This document shows, in pieces, positions 17,971 to 27,189 of a stretch of 64,000 nucleotides of DNA. How positions within the stretch are numbered: position 1 is the stretch's first letter; the number at the start of each line of letters is the position of its first letter. The DNA is from Micromonospora sp. MA102 (GTDB taxonomy: Bacteria > Actinomycetota > Actinomycetes > Mycobacteriales > Micromonosporaceae), in assembly GCF_025460765.1 (NCBI RefSeq), contig NZ_JAMWEG010000002.1, forward strand, positions 1 to 64,000, given 5' to 3'. Under the pieces are notes generated by a model. It ran no database searches and was not told where the DNA came from. It saw only the letters and a list, made by a program, of their open reading frames with translations. Position numbers and translations under genes: made by a program.

Positions 17971-20900
17971 ATGCTCGAGAACGAGCCCGAGGGCGGCGAA
18001 CGGACCGGCGCAGAGCCGGCCGAGGCAACCGCCACCAGCAGCACCGACAGCACCGCCGAGGTCAAGCCGCCGGCCCGCAAGCGGGCCAGCCGCCGCAAGG
18101 CCGCTCCGCTGAACCAGCCGGAGCAGACCGACGCGCCGGTCGAGGCGCACACCCCGGCGACCGGGACCGGTGAGACGCCGCAGGCCGAGGTGTTCGCCCC
18201 GGTGGCCGGGGACCTGGATGCCGCGCCGAAGACCCGGCGGCGGCGCAAGGCGACCCCCGCCAAGGCGGCCGAGGAGCCGGTGGTCGCGGCCGGGGCGGAG
18301 GCCGCCTCGGACGAGGTGGTGCCGCCGGTCAAGGTCACCCGCACCCGCCGCCGCAAGACCACCCCGCCGCCGGTCGAGGCCGCCGCGGACGAGTCGCCGG
18401 CCGGCGCGCCCGCCGAGACCGCCGGGCCGGCGGTCGAGCCGCACGGGGTCGCCGAGCCGCAGGCCGACACCGAGCCGCCCGCCGCCCCGCAGCCCCCGGC
18501 GCCCGCCCAGGGCGAGCCGGACGACGAGGACGCGGTCGGCGAGGACGCCGAGGACGAGCCGTCCCCCGGCGACCGGGACGCCGACGAGGCCGTCCTGGCC
18601 CGCGCCGGTGGTCCGGAGGACCGGACCGGTGAGGTGGCGCCGGGCGCCGCGGTGCCGGGTCCGGTCGAGGAGCCGGCCGAGGAGCCCGCACCGACCGGCC
18701 GTCGGCGCCGGGCCGCGCTCTCCGCGCCGACCGTCCTGTTCATGCCTCCGCAGCCCGAGGAGGCCCCGGTCGTCCGGGTCACCTACCCGGTCGCCGAGGA
18801 GCCGGTCGAGGAGCCGGCGGAGACCGGGCGGCGCCGCCGCCGGGGCCGCCGCGAGGTCGAGCCGGCCGAGGTCGAGGTCGAGGTCGAGGAGGAGCCGACC
18901 GTCGAGGCCGAGGAGATCGCCGAGGCGGAGGAGGACGAGGACGAGGCGGCCCTCCGTCGCCGTCGTCGTCGTGGCCGCCGGGGCCGCGGTCGCGGTCGGG
19001 GCGCCGAGGAGGCCGAGGACGAGGAGGCCGAGGAGGCCGTCCGGGCCGAGTCCGCCGAGGCCGAGGCCGAGGAGACCGAGGACGAGGAGGAGGCCGAGGG
19101 CGAGGGGCTGACCCGCCGCCGCCGTCGGCGTCGCCGCCGGGGCGCGGGTGAGGCGGAGACCGCCGCCGAGGACGGGGTGCCGACCGTCGTCAAGATCCGC
19201 GAGCCGCGCAAGGCCGTCGACGAGGTGCAGGGCGTTTCCGGCTCGACCCGGCTGGAGGCCAAGCGGCAGCGCCGCCGGGACGGCCGCGAGCAGCGGCGTA
19301 CCCGCCCGCCGATCCTCAGCGAGTCGGAGTTCCTGGCCCGCCGGGAGGCGGTCGACCGGGTGATGGCGGTCCGCCAGCGGGGCGACCGGACGCAGATCGC
19401 CGTCCTGGAGGACGGCGTGCTGGTCGAGCACTACGTGACCCGCAACTCGTCCGGCACCATGGCCGGCAACGTCTACCTGGGCAAGGTGCAGAACGTCCTG
19501 CCCAGCATGGAGGCGGCCTTCGTCGACATCGGGCGCGGCCGCAACGCCGTGCTCTACGCCGGTGAGGTCAACTGGGACACCAGCGGCCTGGAGGGCCGGG
19601 CCCGCTCGATCGAGCAGGCGCTCCGGTCCGGCGACTCGGTGCTGGTGCAGGTCACCAAGGACCCGATCGGGCACAAGGGCGCCCGGCTGACCAGCCACAT
19701 CGCGCTGTCCGGCCGGCACCTGGTCTACGTGCCGAACGGCAACGCCTCCGGCATCAGCCGGAAGCTGCCGGACACCGAGCGCAAGCGGCTGCGGGACATC
19801 CTCAAGAAGCTGGTGCCGGACGGCGCCGGGGTGATCGTCCGGACGGCCGCCGAGGGCGCCAGCGAGGACGAGCTGGCCCGGGACGTCAAGCGGCTCCAGG
19901 CGCAGTGGGAGGAGATCCAGGCCAAGGCGGCCGAGGGTGGCGCCCCGGTGCTGCTCTACGAGGAGCCCGACCTGGTCATCCGGGTGGTCCGGGACCTGTT
20001 CAACGAGGACTTCCGCGAGCTGGTCATCGAGGGCGAGCCGGCGTACGACCTGGTCGAGTCCTACCTGTCGCACGTCTCGCCCGACCTGGTGGCGCGGCTC
20101 CGCCGGCACGCCGGCACCTCCGACGTCTTCGCCGAGTACCGGATCGACGAGCAGATCCTCAAGGGGCTGGACCGGAAGGTCTTCCTCCCGTCCGGCGGCT
20201 CGCTCGTGATCGACCGGACCGAGGCGATGACCGTCATCGACGTCAACACCGGCAAGTACACCGGCTCCGGGGGCAACCTGGAGGAGACGGTCACCCGGAA
20301 CAACCTGGAGGCGGCCGAGGAGATCGTGCGCCAGCTCCGGCTGCGCGACCTCGGCGGCATCGTGGTGATCGACTTCATCGACATGGTGCTGGAGTCGAAC
20401 CGGGAGCTGGTGCTGCGCCGGCTCACCGAGTGCCTCGGCCGGGACCGCACCAAGCACCAGGTCACCGAGATCACCTCGCTCGGCCTGGTGCAGATGACCC
20501 GCAAGCGGATCGGCGCGGGCCTGCTGGAGGCGTTCAGCGAGACCTGTGAGTGCTGCAAGGGCCGGGGCGTCATCATCCACACCGAGCCGGTGCCGGAGAA
20601 GCCGCGCGGCGGCGCGGGGGAGAAGGTCAAGGCGGTGGCCTCGGCCGTCACCAGCCCCGCCACCGAGGAGAAGGGCCGCCGCCGGGGTCGTAAGGCCGCC
20701 GCGGAGAAGCCCGCGGCGGAGGCCGCGGAGCAGCCCACCCCGGCCGCGCCGCAGAAGGTCGTCGCCGAGGTGGTCGACAGCTCGGACGACGACTACTACG
20801 ACACCCAGGGCTACGACCTGTCCCGGTTCGAGACGGAGACGGCGGCCGCCCCGGCGGTGACGGACAGCCAGCAGGGCGACTCGGCCCGGCTGGCCGCCGC

Positions 20901-21006
20901 GGACGACCCGGACGCCCTCGGCGACGGGGACGAGGAGGGCGCCGAGAGCGGCACCGCCCGCCGGCGTTCCCGGCGCGGCGGCGCGCGGCGGCGTACCCGG
21001 CCGTGA
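17971..21006 (+). CDS. rne: Ribonuclease E/G
   Basis: Endoribonuclease of rRNA maturation and mRNA decay. From the ATG at 17971, behind GGAG, it has 1011 residues. The first ~430 residues are a highly charged disordered extension rich in Glu/Ala and Arg-rich blocks. Next comes the S1-like RNA-binding region (MEAAFVDIGRGRNAVLYAGEVN). The catalytic core has the two metal-binding Asp sites in VIDVNTG and VIDFIDM, then a zinc-link CECC. A further charged tail ends RRRTRP. This layout, with a catalytic core flanked by disordered arms, is that of actinobacterial RNase E. The low-complexity arms may recruit degradosome partners or RNA. Confidence 0.95.
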   Translation: MLENEPEGGERTGAEPAEATATSSTDSTAEVKPPARKRASRRKAAPLNQPEQTDAPVEAHTPATGTGETPQAEVFAPVAGDLDAAPKTRRRRKATPAKAAEEPVVAAGAEAASDEVVPPVKVTRTRRRKTTPPPVEAAADESPAGAPAETAGPAVEPHGVAEPQADTEPPAAPQPPAPAQGEPDDEDAVGEDAEDEPSPGDRDADEAVLARAGGPEDRTGEVAPGAAVPGPVEEPAEEPAPTGRRRRAALSAPTVLFMPPQPEEAPVVRVTYPVAEEPVEEPAETGRRRRRGRREVEPAEVEVEVEEEPTVEAEEIAEAEEDEDEAALRRRRRRGRRGRGRGRGAEEAEDEEAEEAVRAESAEAEAEETEDEEEAEGEGLTRRRRRRRRRGAGEAETAAEDGVPTVVKIREPRKAVDEVQGVSGSTRLEAKRQRRRDGREQRRTRPPILSESEFLARREAVDRVMAVRQRGDRTQIAVLEDGVLVEHYVTRNSSGTMAGNVYLGKVQNVLPSMEAAFVDIGRGRNAVLYAGEVNWDTSGLEGRARSIEQALRSGDSVLVQVTKDPIGHKGARLTSHIALSGRHLVYVPNGNASGISRKLPDTERKRLRDILKKLVPDGAGVIVRTAAEGASEDELARDVKRLQAQWEEIQAKAAEGGAPVLLYEEPDLVIRVVRDLFNEDFRELVIEGEPAYDLVESYLSHVSPDLVARLRRHAGTSDVFAEYRIDEQILKGLDRKVFLPSGGSLVIDRTEAMTVIDVNTGKYTGSGGNLEETVTRNNLEAAEEIVRQLRLRDLGGIVVIDFIDMVLESNRELVLRRLTECLGRDRTKHQVTEITSLGLVQMTRKRIGAGLLEAFSETCECCKGRGVIIHTEPVPEKPRGGAGEKVKAVASAVTSPATEEKGRRRGRKAAAEKPAAEAAEQPTPAAPQKVVAEVVDSSDDDYYDTQGYDLSRFETETAAAPAVTDSQQGDSARLAAADDPDALGDGDEEGAESGTARRRSRRGGARRRTRP

Positions 21007-21030
21007 GCCGCTGACCTGCACGGCGTTTGA

Positions 21031-21073
21031 CAGGGCCCCTGCACCGGCAACAGAGTCCGGGGCAGGGGCCCTG
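21031..21073 (+). terminator. Strong hairpin terminator after rne
   Basis: A perfect 12-base inverted repeat, CAGGGCCCCTGC and GCAGGGGCCCTG, has a 19-base loop and lies 25 bases after the rne stop. Outer bases CACGGC and GCCGTG can extend the stem. Confidence 0.8.
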
Positions 21074-21123
21074 CCGTGTCCGTCGACCCCCGGTCGGGAC
21101 GGCCGGCCCCGGAGGGAGGAGAC

Positions 21124-21597
21124 ATGCGTCGCGTGTTCGCGGTCACCGCGCTGACCGGGGTCCTGCTGGCCGGCGCGGGCTGCGCCGACCGGGGCGAGGA
21201 CCCCTTCGCGGTGGGCTTCGCCTCACCGGCCCCACCGCCCACGGCGGCCACACCGGCGCCGACGGTCACCGGGGACCCGGGTGTCTGCGCCCGCGCCAAG
21301 CAGGCCGGCTCCGCGGCCGTGCAGACGTACATGTTCAAGCTGGCCGAGATGCTGCGCGCCACCGGCCGCGGCGACCGCAAGGCCGCGGACGCCGCCCGAC
21401 GGGACGCGGAGACGGCCCTCACCGGCTGGCGGGACGCGCTGCGGGAGCAGTCCGGGCAGGCCGCCGACCCGCGGCTGCGTACCCTGCTGGCGGACCTCGC
21501 GACCGAGGTCGCCGGGCTCGGCACGGACGTGCAGGCCATCGACGAGACGGAGTTCGACCGGCTCCAGGGACGGCTCGACGAGCTCTGTCCGGCCTGA
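21124..21597 (+). CDS. Small lipoprotein, unknown function
   Basis: Predicted exported lipoprotein of 157 residues. MRRVFAVTALTGVLLAGAGC is a lipoprotein signal with lipobox LAGAGC (Cys20). A Pro/Ala-rich linker follows, then a helical C-terminal domain with two cysteines (in GVCARAK and DELCPA at the end) that may form a disulfide. I do not recognise the family. It starts with ATG at 21124 behind GGAGGGAGG and lies between the rne terminator and the rplU promoter, so it is probably monocistronic. No clue to function comes from its neighbours. Confidence 0.75.
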   Translation: MRRVFAVTALTGVLLAGAGCADRGEDPFAVGFASPAPPPTAATPAPTVTGDPGVCARAKQAGSAAVQTYMFKLAEMLRATGRGDRKAADAARRDAETALTGWRDALREQSGQAADPRLRTLLADLATEVAGLGTDVQAIDETEFDRLQGRLDELCPA

Positions 21598-21611
21598 CCC
21601 GGCGGCCCGGT

Positions 21612-21641
21612 TTGGGCGGCGGGCCGGTCATGGCGTAGGCT
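21612..21641 (+). promoter_or_regulatory. Candidate sigma-70 promoter and long leader of rplU-rpmA
   Basis: TTGGGC (21612-21617) and TAGGCT (21636-21641) are 18 bases apart and fit a vegetative promoter. Transcripts would carry a leader of about 135 bases before the L21 start, long enough for a ribosomal-protein leader structure. I could not fold it. Confidence 0.5.
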
Positions 21642-21785
21642 TGCCTGCGGCGCACTTTGGTGTGCTGAGTTCCCGCGTGCCCGCGCTGCCGGTGTCACGG
21701 CTCCCGGCGAGACGCCGTGGGAACGACTGGCCGGTAACGGTGGGAAAAGACGCTAGCAGCCTCAACGACAGGGAGTCCGCCTCCG

Positions 21786-22100
21786 ATGTACGCGATCGTC
21801 AAGACCGGCGGCAAGCAGTACAAGGTCGCCGAGGGCGACGTGATCGAGGTCGAGAAGCTCGCCGGTGCCCCCGGCGACGCGGTGAAGCTCACCGCGGTGC
21901 TCCTCGTCGACGGTGACGACCTGGTGACCGACGCTACGAAGCTTGCCAAGGTTGCGGTGTCCGGCGAGATCGCCGCGCACACCAAGGGCCCGAAGATCCG
22001 GATCCACAAGTTCAAGAACAAGACCGGCTACCACAAGCGCCAGGGTCACCGCCAGCCGCTGACCCAGGTCAAGGTGACCGGCATCTCCAGCGGGAAGTAG
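21786..22100 (+). CDS. rplU: Large ribosomal subunit protein L21
   Basis: Ribosomal protein L21 of the 50S subunit, which binds 23S rRNA next to L20. The 104-residue length and the opening [18 protein letters not shown] are typical, as is the C-terminal [19 protein letters not shown]. It is followed 11 bases later by rpmA and then obg, the standard bacterial order. The ATG at 21786 follows AGGGAG. Confidence 0.99.
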   Translation: MYAIVKTGGKQYKVAEGDVIEVEKLAGAPGDAVKLTAVLLVDGDDLVTDATKLAKVAVSGEIAAHTKGPKIRIHKFKNKTGYHKRQGHRQPLTQVKVTGISSGK

Positions 22101-22111
22101 GTCGTCCTCCA

Positions 22112-22366
22112 ATGGCTCACAAAAAGGGTGCGTCCAGCTCGCGTAACGGTCGCGATTCCGCGGCCCAGCGACTCGGCGTGAAGCGCTTCGGTGGTCAGGT
22201 CGTCAGCGCGGGTGAGATCCTCATCCGTCAGCGTGGCACCAAGTTCCACCCCGGTGACCTGGTCGGCCGTGGCGGCGACGACACGCTGTTCGCGCTGGCC
22301 GCCGGCTCGGTCCAGTTCGGCACCAAGCGTGGTCGCAAGACCGTCAGCATCGTGCCGCAGCAGTAA
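22112..22366 (+). CDS. rpmA: Large ribosomal subunit protein L27
   Basis: Ribosomal protein L27, whose N terminus reaches the peptidyl transferase centre. The 84-residue protein starts [16 protein letters not shown], with no N-terminal cleavage extension of the Firmicutes type, and continues [21 protein letters not shown] as in the family. Co-transcribed with rplU; a terminator lies directly downstream. Confidence 0.99.
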   Translation: MAHKKGASSSRNGRDSAAQRLGVKRFGGQVVSAGEILIRQRGTKFHPGDLVGRGGDDTLFALAAGSVQFGTKRGRKTVSIVPQQ

Positions 22367-22375
22367 TTTTCCGGC

Positions 22376-22418
22376 GAAGCGGGCCGCGGACCTCGTGTCC
22401 CGGCCCGCTTCGTCTTTT
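22376..22418 (+). terminator. Intrinsic terminator after rpmA
   Basis: GAAGCGGGCCG (22376-22386) pairs with CGGCCCGCTTC (22401-22411) and is followed by GTCTTTT. This is a classical stem plus U-run, one of the few in the window with a U-tract. Confidence 0.85.
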
Positions 22419-22456
22419 CTCGCGCGGGGGCGTGCCCCGCTGGAAGGATTGGCGTC

Positions 22457-23917
22457 GTGACGACGTTCGTTGACCGGGTCGTCCTGCACATGCAGGCCGG
22501 CGACGGCGGGCACGGCTGTGTCTCCATCCACCGGGAGAAGTTCAAGCCCTTCGGTGGCCCTGACGGCGGCAACGGTGGGCACGGCGGCAGCGTCTCGCTG
22601 GTCGTCGACCCGCAGGTGACCACGCTGCTGGACTTCCACTTCCGCCCGCACATGAAGGCCGAGAACGGCAAGGGCGGGGCGGGTTCCAACCGGGACGGCG
22701 CCAACGGCCACGACCTGATCATCAAGGTGCCCAACGGCACGGTGGTGCAGACCCTCGACGGCGAGGTGCTGGCCGACCTGGTCGGCGTGGGCACCACCTT
22801 CGAGGCGGCCCGGGGCGGGCGCGGCGGCCGGGGCAACGCCTCGCTGGCGAACGCCCGGCGCAAGGCACCCGGCTTCGCCGAGCTGGGCGAGCCCGGGGAC
22901 CGGCTCGACGTGGTGCTGGAGCTGAAGAGCGTCGCCGACGTGGGCCTGGTCGGTTTCCCGTCCGCCGGCAAGTCGTCGCTGATCTCGGTGATCTCCGCGG
23001 CCAAGCCGAAGATCGCCGACTACCCGTTCACCACCCTCGTGCCCAACCTGGGCGTCGTGCGGGTGGACAACCACACCTTCACGGTCGCCGACGTGCCCGG
23101 GCTGATCCCGGGCGCGGCCACCGGCCGCGGTCTGGGCCTGGAGTTCCTCCGCCACGTCGAGCGCTGCGCCGTGCTGGTGCACGTGGTCGACACGGCGACG
23201 CTGGAGCCGGGCCGGGACCCGCTGGCCGACATCGACGCCATCGAGTCCGAGCTGACCCAGTACGGCGGTCTGACCGACCGGCCCCGCCTCGTGGCGCTCA
23301 ACAAGATCGACGTACCGGACGGGCGGGACCTCGCCGACATCGTCCGGCCCGACCTGGAGGCCCGCGGCTTCCGGGTGTTCGACGTCTCCACCGCCACCCG
23401 GGAGGGGCTGCGGGAGCTGACGTACGCCATGGCCGAGCTGGTCGACCAGTCGCGCCGCGCCGCGCCGCCGGCCGAGCCGACCCGGATCGTGATCCGCCCG
23501 AAGGCGGTCGACGACGCCGGCTTCACCATCGAGGCCGAGGACGACGGCTCCTTCACCGTCCGGGGCAGCCGCCCGGAGCGCTGGGTCAAGCAGACGAACT
23601 TCGACAACGACGAGGCGGTGGGCTTCCTGGCCGACCGGCTGGCCCGCCTCGGCGTGGAGGAGAAGCTGGCCAAGGCCGGCGCCCAGGCGGGCGACCTGGT
23701 CCGGATCGGCGAGCGGGAGTTCGACTGGCAGCCCACCCTCTACGCCGGCGTCGACTTCGTCCCGGGCAACCGGGGCACCGACGTCCGGCTGGAGGACAAG
23801 TCGACCCGCGTCTCCGCCGCGGAGCGGCTGGCCGCCCGGAAGGCGCGCCGGGTGCGCGCGGAGGACGAGGTGGCGGCGGCCCCGCAGGACGTCGCCGACG
23901 ACGAGGACTGGGATTAG
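22457..23917 (+). CDS. obgE: GTPase Obg (ribosome assembly)
   Basis: Conserved GTPase needed for 50S assembly and stress signalling. The 486-residue protein has the glycine-rich Obg fold first ([21 protein letters not shown]), then the G domain with P-loop [18 protein letters not shown] (G3) and NKID (G4), and a C-terminal OCT domain ([15 protein letters not shown]) with a charged tail. A GTG start at 22457 follows GGAAGG. It lies downstream of rplU-rpmA, but an intrinsic terminator intervenes, so it probably also has its own promoter. Confidence 0.98.
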   Translation: MTTFVDRVVLHMQAGDGGHGCVSIHREKFKPFGGPDGGNGGHGGSVSLVVDPQVTTLLDFHFRPHMKAENGKGGAGSNRDGANGHDLIIKVPNGTVVQTLDGEVLADLVGVGTTFEAARGGRGGRGNASLANARRKAPGFAELGEPGDRLDVVLELKSVADVGLVGFPSAGKSSLISVISAAKPKIADYPFTTLVPNLGVVRVDNHTFTVADVPGLIPGAATGRGLGLEFLRHVERCAVLVHVVDTATLEPGRDPLADIDAIESELTQYGGLTDRPRLVALNKIDVPDGRDLADIVRPDLEARGFRVFDVSTATREGLRELTYAMAELVDQSRRAAPPAEPTRIVIRPKAVDDAGFTIEAEDDGSFTVRGSRPERWVKQTNFDNDEAVGFLADRLARLGVEEKLAKAGAQAGDLVRIGEREFDWQPTLYAGVDFVPGNRGTDVRLEDKSTRVSAAERLAARKARRVRAEDEVAAAPQDVADDEDWD

Positions 23918-23987
23918 TTCCGCTCTATCCGTGTTCGGGACGTTGGCCGGAAACCTTCGCGAAATCCGGTCGCCCTACCGTGACGGA

Positions 23988-24437
23988 ATGCTGATCGAAT
24001 CCCGTCCCGCCACCGATCCCGAGGTCGCCGCCCTGGTCGCCGCGCAGCAGCGGGAGCTGCGCGAGGCCGACGGCGGCCTGGACGGGCAGGCGACGATCAC
24101 CCACGACGACATCCGCTACCTGGCGGTGGTCGAGGGCGGCCGGGCGGTCGCCTGCGGTGGCCTCCAGGCCCTCGACGCCGACACCGGCGAGCTGAAGCGG
24201 ATGTACGTCCGGCCGGCGTACCGGGGGCGGGGGATCGCCCGGCAGTTGCTGGCCGCGCTGGAGGAGTTGGCCTTCCGGCAGGGGCACACCACGGTGTGCC
24301 TGGAGACCGGCACCTATCTGCCGGCCGCCATCGGCCTCTACCGGTCCTGCGGCTACCGGCCCATCCCGGTGTACGGCGAGTACGTCGACAACCCGTACAG
24401 CGTGTGCTTCGCCAAGCGGCTCCCGGTCGCCGCCTGA
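23988..24437 (+). CDS. GNAT-family N-acetyltransferase
   Basis: Acetyl-CoA-dependent acetyltransferase, 149 residues from the ATG at 23988. The acetyl-CoA loop RGRGIA lies at 79-84 within MYVRPAYRGRGIARQLL, and the C-terminal YRSCGYRPIPVYGEY is typical of motif B. The substrate is unknown. It lies 70 bases after obg and converges with the DUF6766 gene nine bases away. A longer in-frame start at 23931 exists but lacks a better ribosome site. Confidence 0.85.
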   Translation: MLIESRPATDPEVAALVAAQQRELREADGGLDGQATITHDDIRYLAVVEGGRAVACGGLQALDADTGELKRMYVRPAYRGRGIARQLLAALEELAFRQGHTTVCLETGTYLPAAIGLYRSCGYRPIPVYGEYVDNPYSVCFAKRLPVAA

Positions 24438-24446
24438 CGGCGGACC

Positions 24447-25106
24447 CTACGCGCCGGTCTCGGCGTGGGCCGCGGTGACCGGCTTGGACTCGGGGCTGGC
24501 GTGCTGCCGCAGCACGATGCTGAGCAGGATGAGCGCACCCACGGCGAGGAACTCACTCTGCCAGTTCTGCATCGACTGGAACCAGAAGTCGCTGGTGCCG
24601 AGGAACTGCCAGGCGCTGACGGGGGCGGCCCCGCTCTGCAGCGCCTGCTCCTCGTTGTAGGCGGCCACGCCGCCGAACAGGTGCCCGAGGAACGAGCCCG
24701 CGAAGATCATGAACAGGGCGATCGAGAGGCTGTTCCGGTAGACCACCAGCGGCAGGCCGCCGGCCCGCACCGGCCAGGGGGAGTCCGGGGTCCCGTGCCG
24801 CGGGTCGTCGTCGGGCCGGTCCGTCTGGCCCTCCGGCTTCGACTCGGCCGAGCCCTTCTGCACCAGGTACGCGGTGAGCAGCACGTAGCCGCCCATCTGG
24901 AGGAACTCCGACTCCCAGTTCTCGAAGACCGCCTCGGCGAAGTGCCCGGTGCCCAGGTACGCCCACCAGCTCAGCGGCGCGGCGCCGTACTCGGCCAGCT
25001 CCTCGTTGTGCACCTGCCAGCCGAACACGCTCTGCAACACCAGGAAGATCACGAACGCGCCGAGCATGGCGACCGTGAGCGCGTTGTCGCGTAGAAACCG
25101 TGGCAT
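24447..25106 (-). CDS. DUF6766 membrane protein with internal duplication
   Basis: Membrane protein of 219 residues with about four transmembrane helices; function unknown. Two halves repeat the same plan. Each has a hydrophobic helix, then NEE, a GAAP(L/V)S.W..LGT segment, then F....NW.SEFL and a second helix ending with ESKP. The first half is about residues 8-95 and the second 124-212, joined by a Pro/Asp-rich linker. The ATG at 25106 follows a GGAGG site. It lies downstream of, and on the same strand as, the DUF4383 gene. The context is membrane and stress-type proteins. Upstream GTTT-N16-GGGCAC is a weak stress-promoter candidate. Confidence 0.82.
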   Translation of the reverse strand: MPRFLRDNALTVAMLGAFVIFLVLQSVFGWQVHNEELAEYGAAPLSWWAYLGTGHFAEAVFENWESEFLQMGGYVLLTAYLVQKGSAESKPEGQTDRPDDDPRHGTPDSPWPVRAGGLPLVVYRNSLSIALFMIFAGSFLGHLFGGVAAYNEEQALQSGAAPVSAWQFLGTSDFWFQSMQNWQSEFLAVGALILLSIVLRQHASPESKPVTAAHAETGA

Positions 25107-25230
25107 CGCCGGACCTCCTCGTCCCGCCGGGGTCACTCCCCGTGGTGGTCCTGTGCCCCTGGCCGTCATCGGGCAAACGCCGGTCCGGCGGGTCGCCGGG
25201 CGGGACCGCCCGAACGGGTGACGGCGTTGG

Positions 25231-25713
25231 TCAGGGCCGGTCGAGGGCCGTGTCCGGCCGCCCGCCGGTGCCCACGTCGTTGTTGAGCAGCAGGCCCAGC
25301 GCGAGCATGCCGAAGCCGAGGAAGAGGTGCAGCCAGTTGTCGGCGTCGTTGAACGGCACGAAGTTGGCCGCGGTCTCCCGGCCGATGGCGAAGCCGTACA
25401 GCCAGAGGCCCAGGTAGATGGCGCCGCCGCCGGCCAGGAACAGCCGCGCCCCGGCGACCCGGCGGGCCAGCACGAGGCCGGCCAGGCCGAAGAGCAGGTG
25501 CAGCAGGTTGTGCAGGATCGACACCTGGAACAGGCCGATGAGCTTGGCCTCCGAGTGGTGGCCGGCGAACCTCAGGTCGCCGTAGTGGGTGGTGAAGCCG
25601 GGGACGAAGCCGAGCACACCGATCAGCACGAAGACGGCGGCCACCGCGAGCGCGACCTTCTGGATCGGCGGCCGGGACCGGGCCGCGGCGCGTCCGCGCA
25701 CGTCACGTGCCAT
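25231..25713 (-). CDS. DUF4383 membrane protein
   Basis: Four-helix membrane protein of 160 residues matching the DUF4383 pattern: a GVLGFVPGFT segment, HN..HL.FG..GL in the middle (SILHNLLHLLFGLAGL) and a DNWLHLFLGFGML near the end. The conserved His/Asn residues lie within helices. The start chosen is ATG 25713, eight bases after GGAGG; the GTG nine bases upstream would be too close to that site. The function is unknown, but the family is common near stress-response genes in actinobacteria. Confidence 0.85.
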   Translation of the reverse strand: MARDVRGRAAARSRPPIQKVALAVAAVFVLIGVLGFVPGFTTHYGDLRFAGHHSEAKLIGLFQVSILHNLLHLLFGLAGLVLARRVAGARLFLAGGGAIYLGLWLYGFAIGRETAANFVPFNDADNWLHLFLGFGMLALGLLLNNDVGTGGRPDTALDRP

Positions 25714-25810
25714 CGCTGTCACCTCCGTGGGAGCACACCGCCGCCCGGGCGGGCAGACCCTCCATTGTGTGACCGGCGCGGGGCGACTCCGCAGAGAAAT
25801 GACGAATCAG

Positions 25811-25835
25811 GCATGGACCCGACGACCGGGGGTAG
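25811..25835 (+). promoter_or_regulatory. Candidate stress-sigma promoter of 25914-27836 operon
   Basis: GCAT (25811-25814), 15 bases, then GGGTAG (25830-25835). This fits the GNNT-N14-16-GGGTA pattern of sigma-B/sigma-F type promoters except for the last base. Confidence 0.35.
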
Positions 25836-25913
25836 GGATTTCGACACGCCGGCAGCAACGCCGGTGTGATCCCCCAGCACACCCGCTACGAATTCCGAGC
25901 GGAAGGGAAATCC

Positions 25914-26693
25914 ATGACTTACGATCTTTCATCCACGTCCGGTACCTACGAGTCGACGAACGGCGGCGGCGTCCGCGACCAGGCCCGCCAGGTCGGCAAC
26001 GAGGCCGCCAACGCGGGCGGCGCGGTCGCCCAGACCGCCAAGGAGCAGGGCCAGGAGGTCGTGGGCGAGGCCAAGCGCCAGGCCCGCAACCTGTACGGCG
26101 AGGCCCGGAACCAGGTCACCGCCCAGAGCAGCCAGCAGCAGCAGCGCGCGGCCAGCGGGCTGCGTTCGCTGGCCGAGGAGATGCGCTCGATGGCGCAGAA
26201 CGGCGGCGGTTCGGGCCCGGTCACCGAGCTGGCCCACCAGGCCGCCGACCGGGTGCACGGCGTGGCCGGCTGGCTGGAGCAGCGCGAGCCGGGCGACCTG
26301 CTCCACGAGGTGAAGAACTACGCCCGCCGCAACCCGGGCACCTTCCTGCTGGGCGCCGCCGTGCTCGGTGTGGTCGCCGGCCGGCTGACCCGGAACATCG
26401 CGGCGGTCGGCGACGGCGGCGTGCAGCCGTCGTACGACCCGGACCGCACGGCGGTCATCCCGACCTCCCGGGCAGTGCCGGAGCAGACCCCGCCGGGCGG
26501 CTACCTCGACCCGACCCCCGGCACGTACGCCGAGCCGGACCCGGGCTACTCCGCGCCGGGCGCGACCTACCCGGGTGGCGGCGCCCCGAACACCTGGGCC
26601 GACCCGGAGGGTGGCACCGGCCAGCCGCTGCCCCCGCCGAGCCGGACCGACCCGCTGCCGGGCGTGCCGTCGAGCGGCGTCAACCGTCCGTGA
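25914..26693 (+). CDS. Hydrophilic stress-type protein with one hydrophobic segment, unknown function
   Basis: A 259-residue protein I cannot assign to a named family. Residues 1-100 are a Gln/Ala/Glu-rich helix with repeated short blocks (RQVGNEAANAGG, AKEQGQEVVGEAKRQARN) that recall LEA-like or ElaB/CsbD-type amphipathic helices. A hydrophobic segment near 145-160 (FLLGAAVLGVVAGRL) resembles the DUF883/DUF3618 C-terminal membrane glycine-zipper. A Pro/Gly/Tyr-rich disordered tail follows. The start at 25914 sits behind GGAAGGG. It leads a three-gene operon with a holin-X-family and a DUF3618 protein. Membrane-associated stress protection is inferred only from composition and neighbours. Confidence 0.7.
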   Translation: MTYDLSSTSGTYESTNGGGVRDQARQVGNEAANAGGAVAQTAKEQGQEVVGEAKRQARNLYGEARNQVTAQSSQQQQRAASGLRSLAEEMRSMAQNGGGSGPVTELAHQAADRVHGVAGWLEQREPGDLLHEVKNYARRNPGTFLLGAAVLGVVAGRLTRNIAAVGDGGVQPSYDPDRTAVIPTSRAVPEQTPPGGYLDPTPGTYAEPDPGYSAPGATYPGGGAPNTWADPEGGTGQPLPPPSRTDPLPGVPSSGVNRP

Positions 26694-26724
26694 ACGGCCT
26701 GAGCGGCAGAAGGGAGGCGGCGGC

Positions 26725-27189
26725 ATGAGCATGCCGACGCAGGGGTCCGGACTGGACTCGGGTTACACCGCGGCGGGCGCGCCGCACACCGCGGACGAGG
26801 TCCGGGGCAGCTCCATCGGTGAGCTGATGCGCCAGGTCACCACCGACCTCTCCACGCTGATGCGCCAGGAGGTCGAGCTGGCCAAGGCGGAGATCCGCCA
26901 GGAGGGGAAGAAGGCGGGCAAGGCCGCCGGCCTCTTCGGCGGCGCCGGCTTCGGCGGCTACATGGTGGCGCTCTTCGTCTCCATCGCGGTGTGGCAGTTC
27001 CTGGACAACGTGATGGATTCGGGCTTGGCCGCGCTGATCGTGGCCGTGATCTGGGCCGTGGTCGCCGCGGTCCTCTACTCGAAGGCCAAGAAGAACGCCG
27101 AGCGGATTCGCGGCCTCAAGCAGACCAACGACAGCGTGCAGCGCATCCCCGACGCGCTCAAGCCGCACCCGGAGGGAGTCACCCGATGA
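26725..27189 (+). CDS. Actinobacterial holin-X family membrane protein (phage holin family in name only)
   Basis: A 154-residue protein with an amphipathic helical start (SIGELMRQVTTDLSTLMRQEVELAKAEI) and two transmembrane helices (~74-92 and ~101-118), then a basic tail. This is the Holin-X (PF07332) pattern, widespread in actinobacterial chromosomes beside DUF3618 genes. No endolysin or phage gene is near, so a lytic role is unlikely. Its ATGA end overlaps the DUF3618 start, so the two are translationally coupled. Confidence 0.85.
   Translation: MSMPTQGSGLDSGYTAAGAPHTADEVRGSSIGELMRQVTTDLSTLMRQEVELAKAEIRQEGKKAGKAAGLFGGAGFGGYMVALFVSIAVWQFLDNVMDSGLAALIVAVIWAVVAAVLYSKAKKNAERIRGLKQTNDSVQRIPDALKPHPEGVTR

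Noticed and set aside
26725..27189. Prophage remnant, because of the holin-family protein
   Set aside because: No integrase, endolysin, tail or att site is nearby, and this holin-X family is chromosomal in actinobacteria beside DUF3618 genes.
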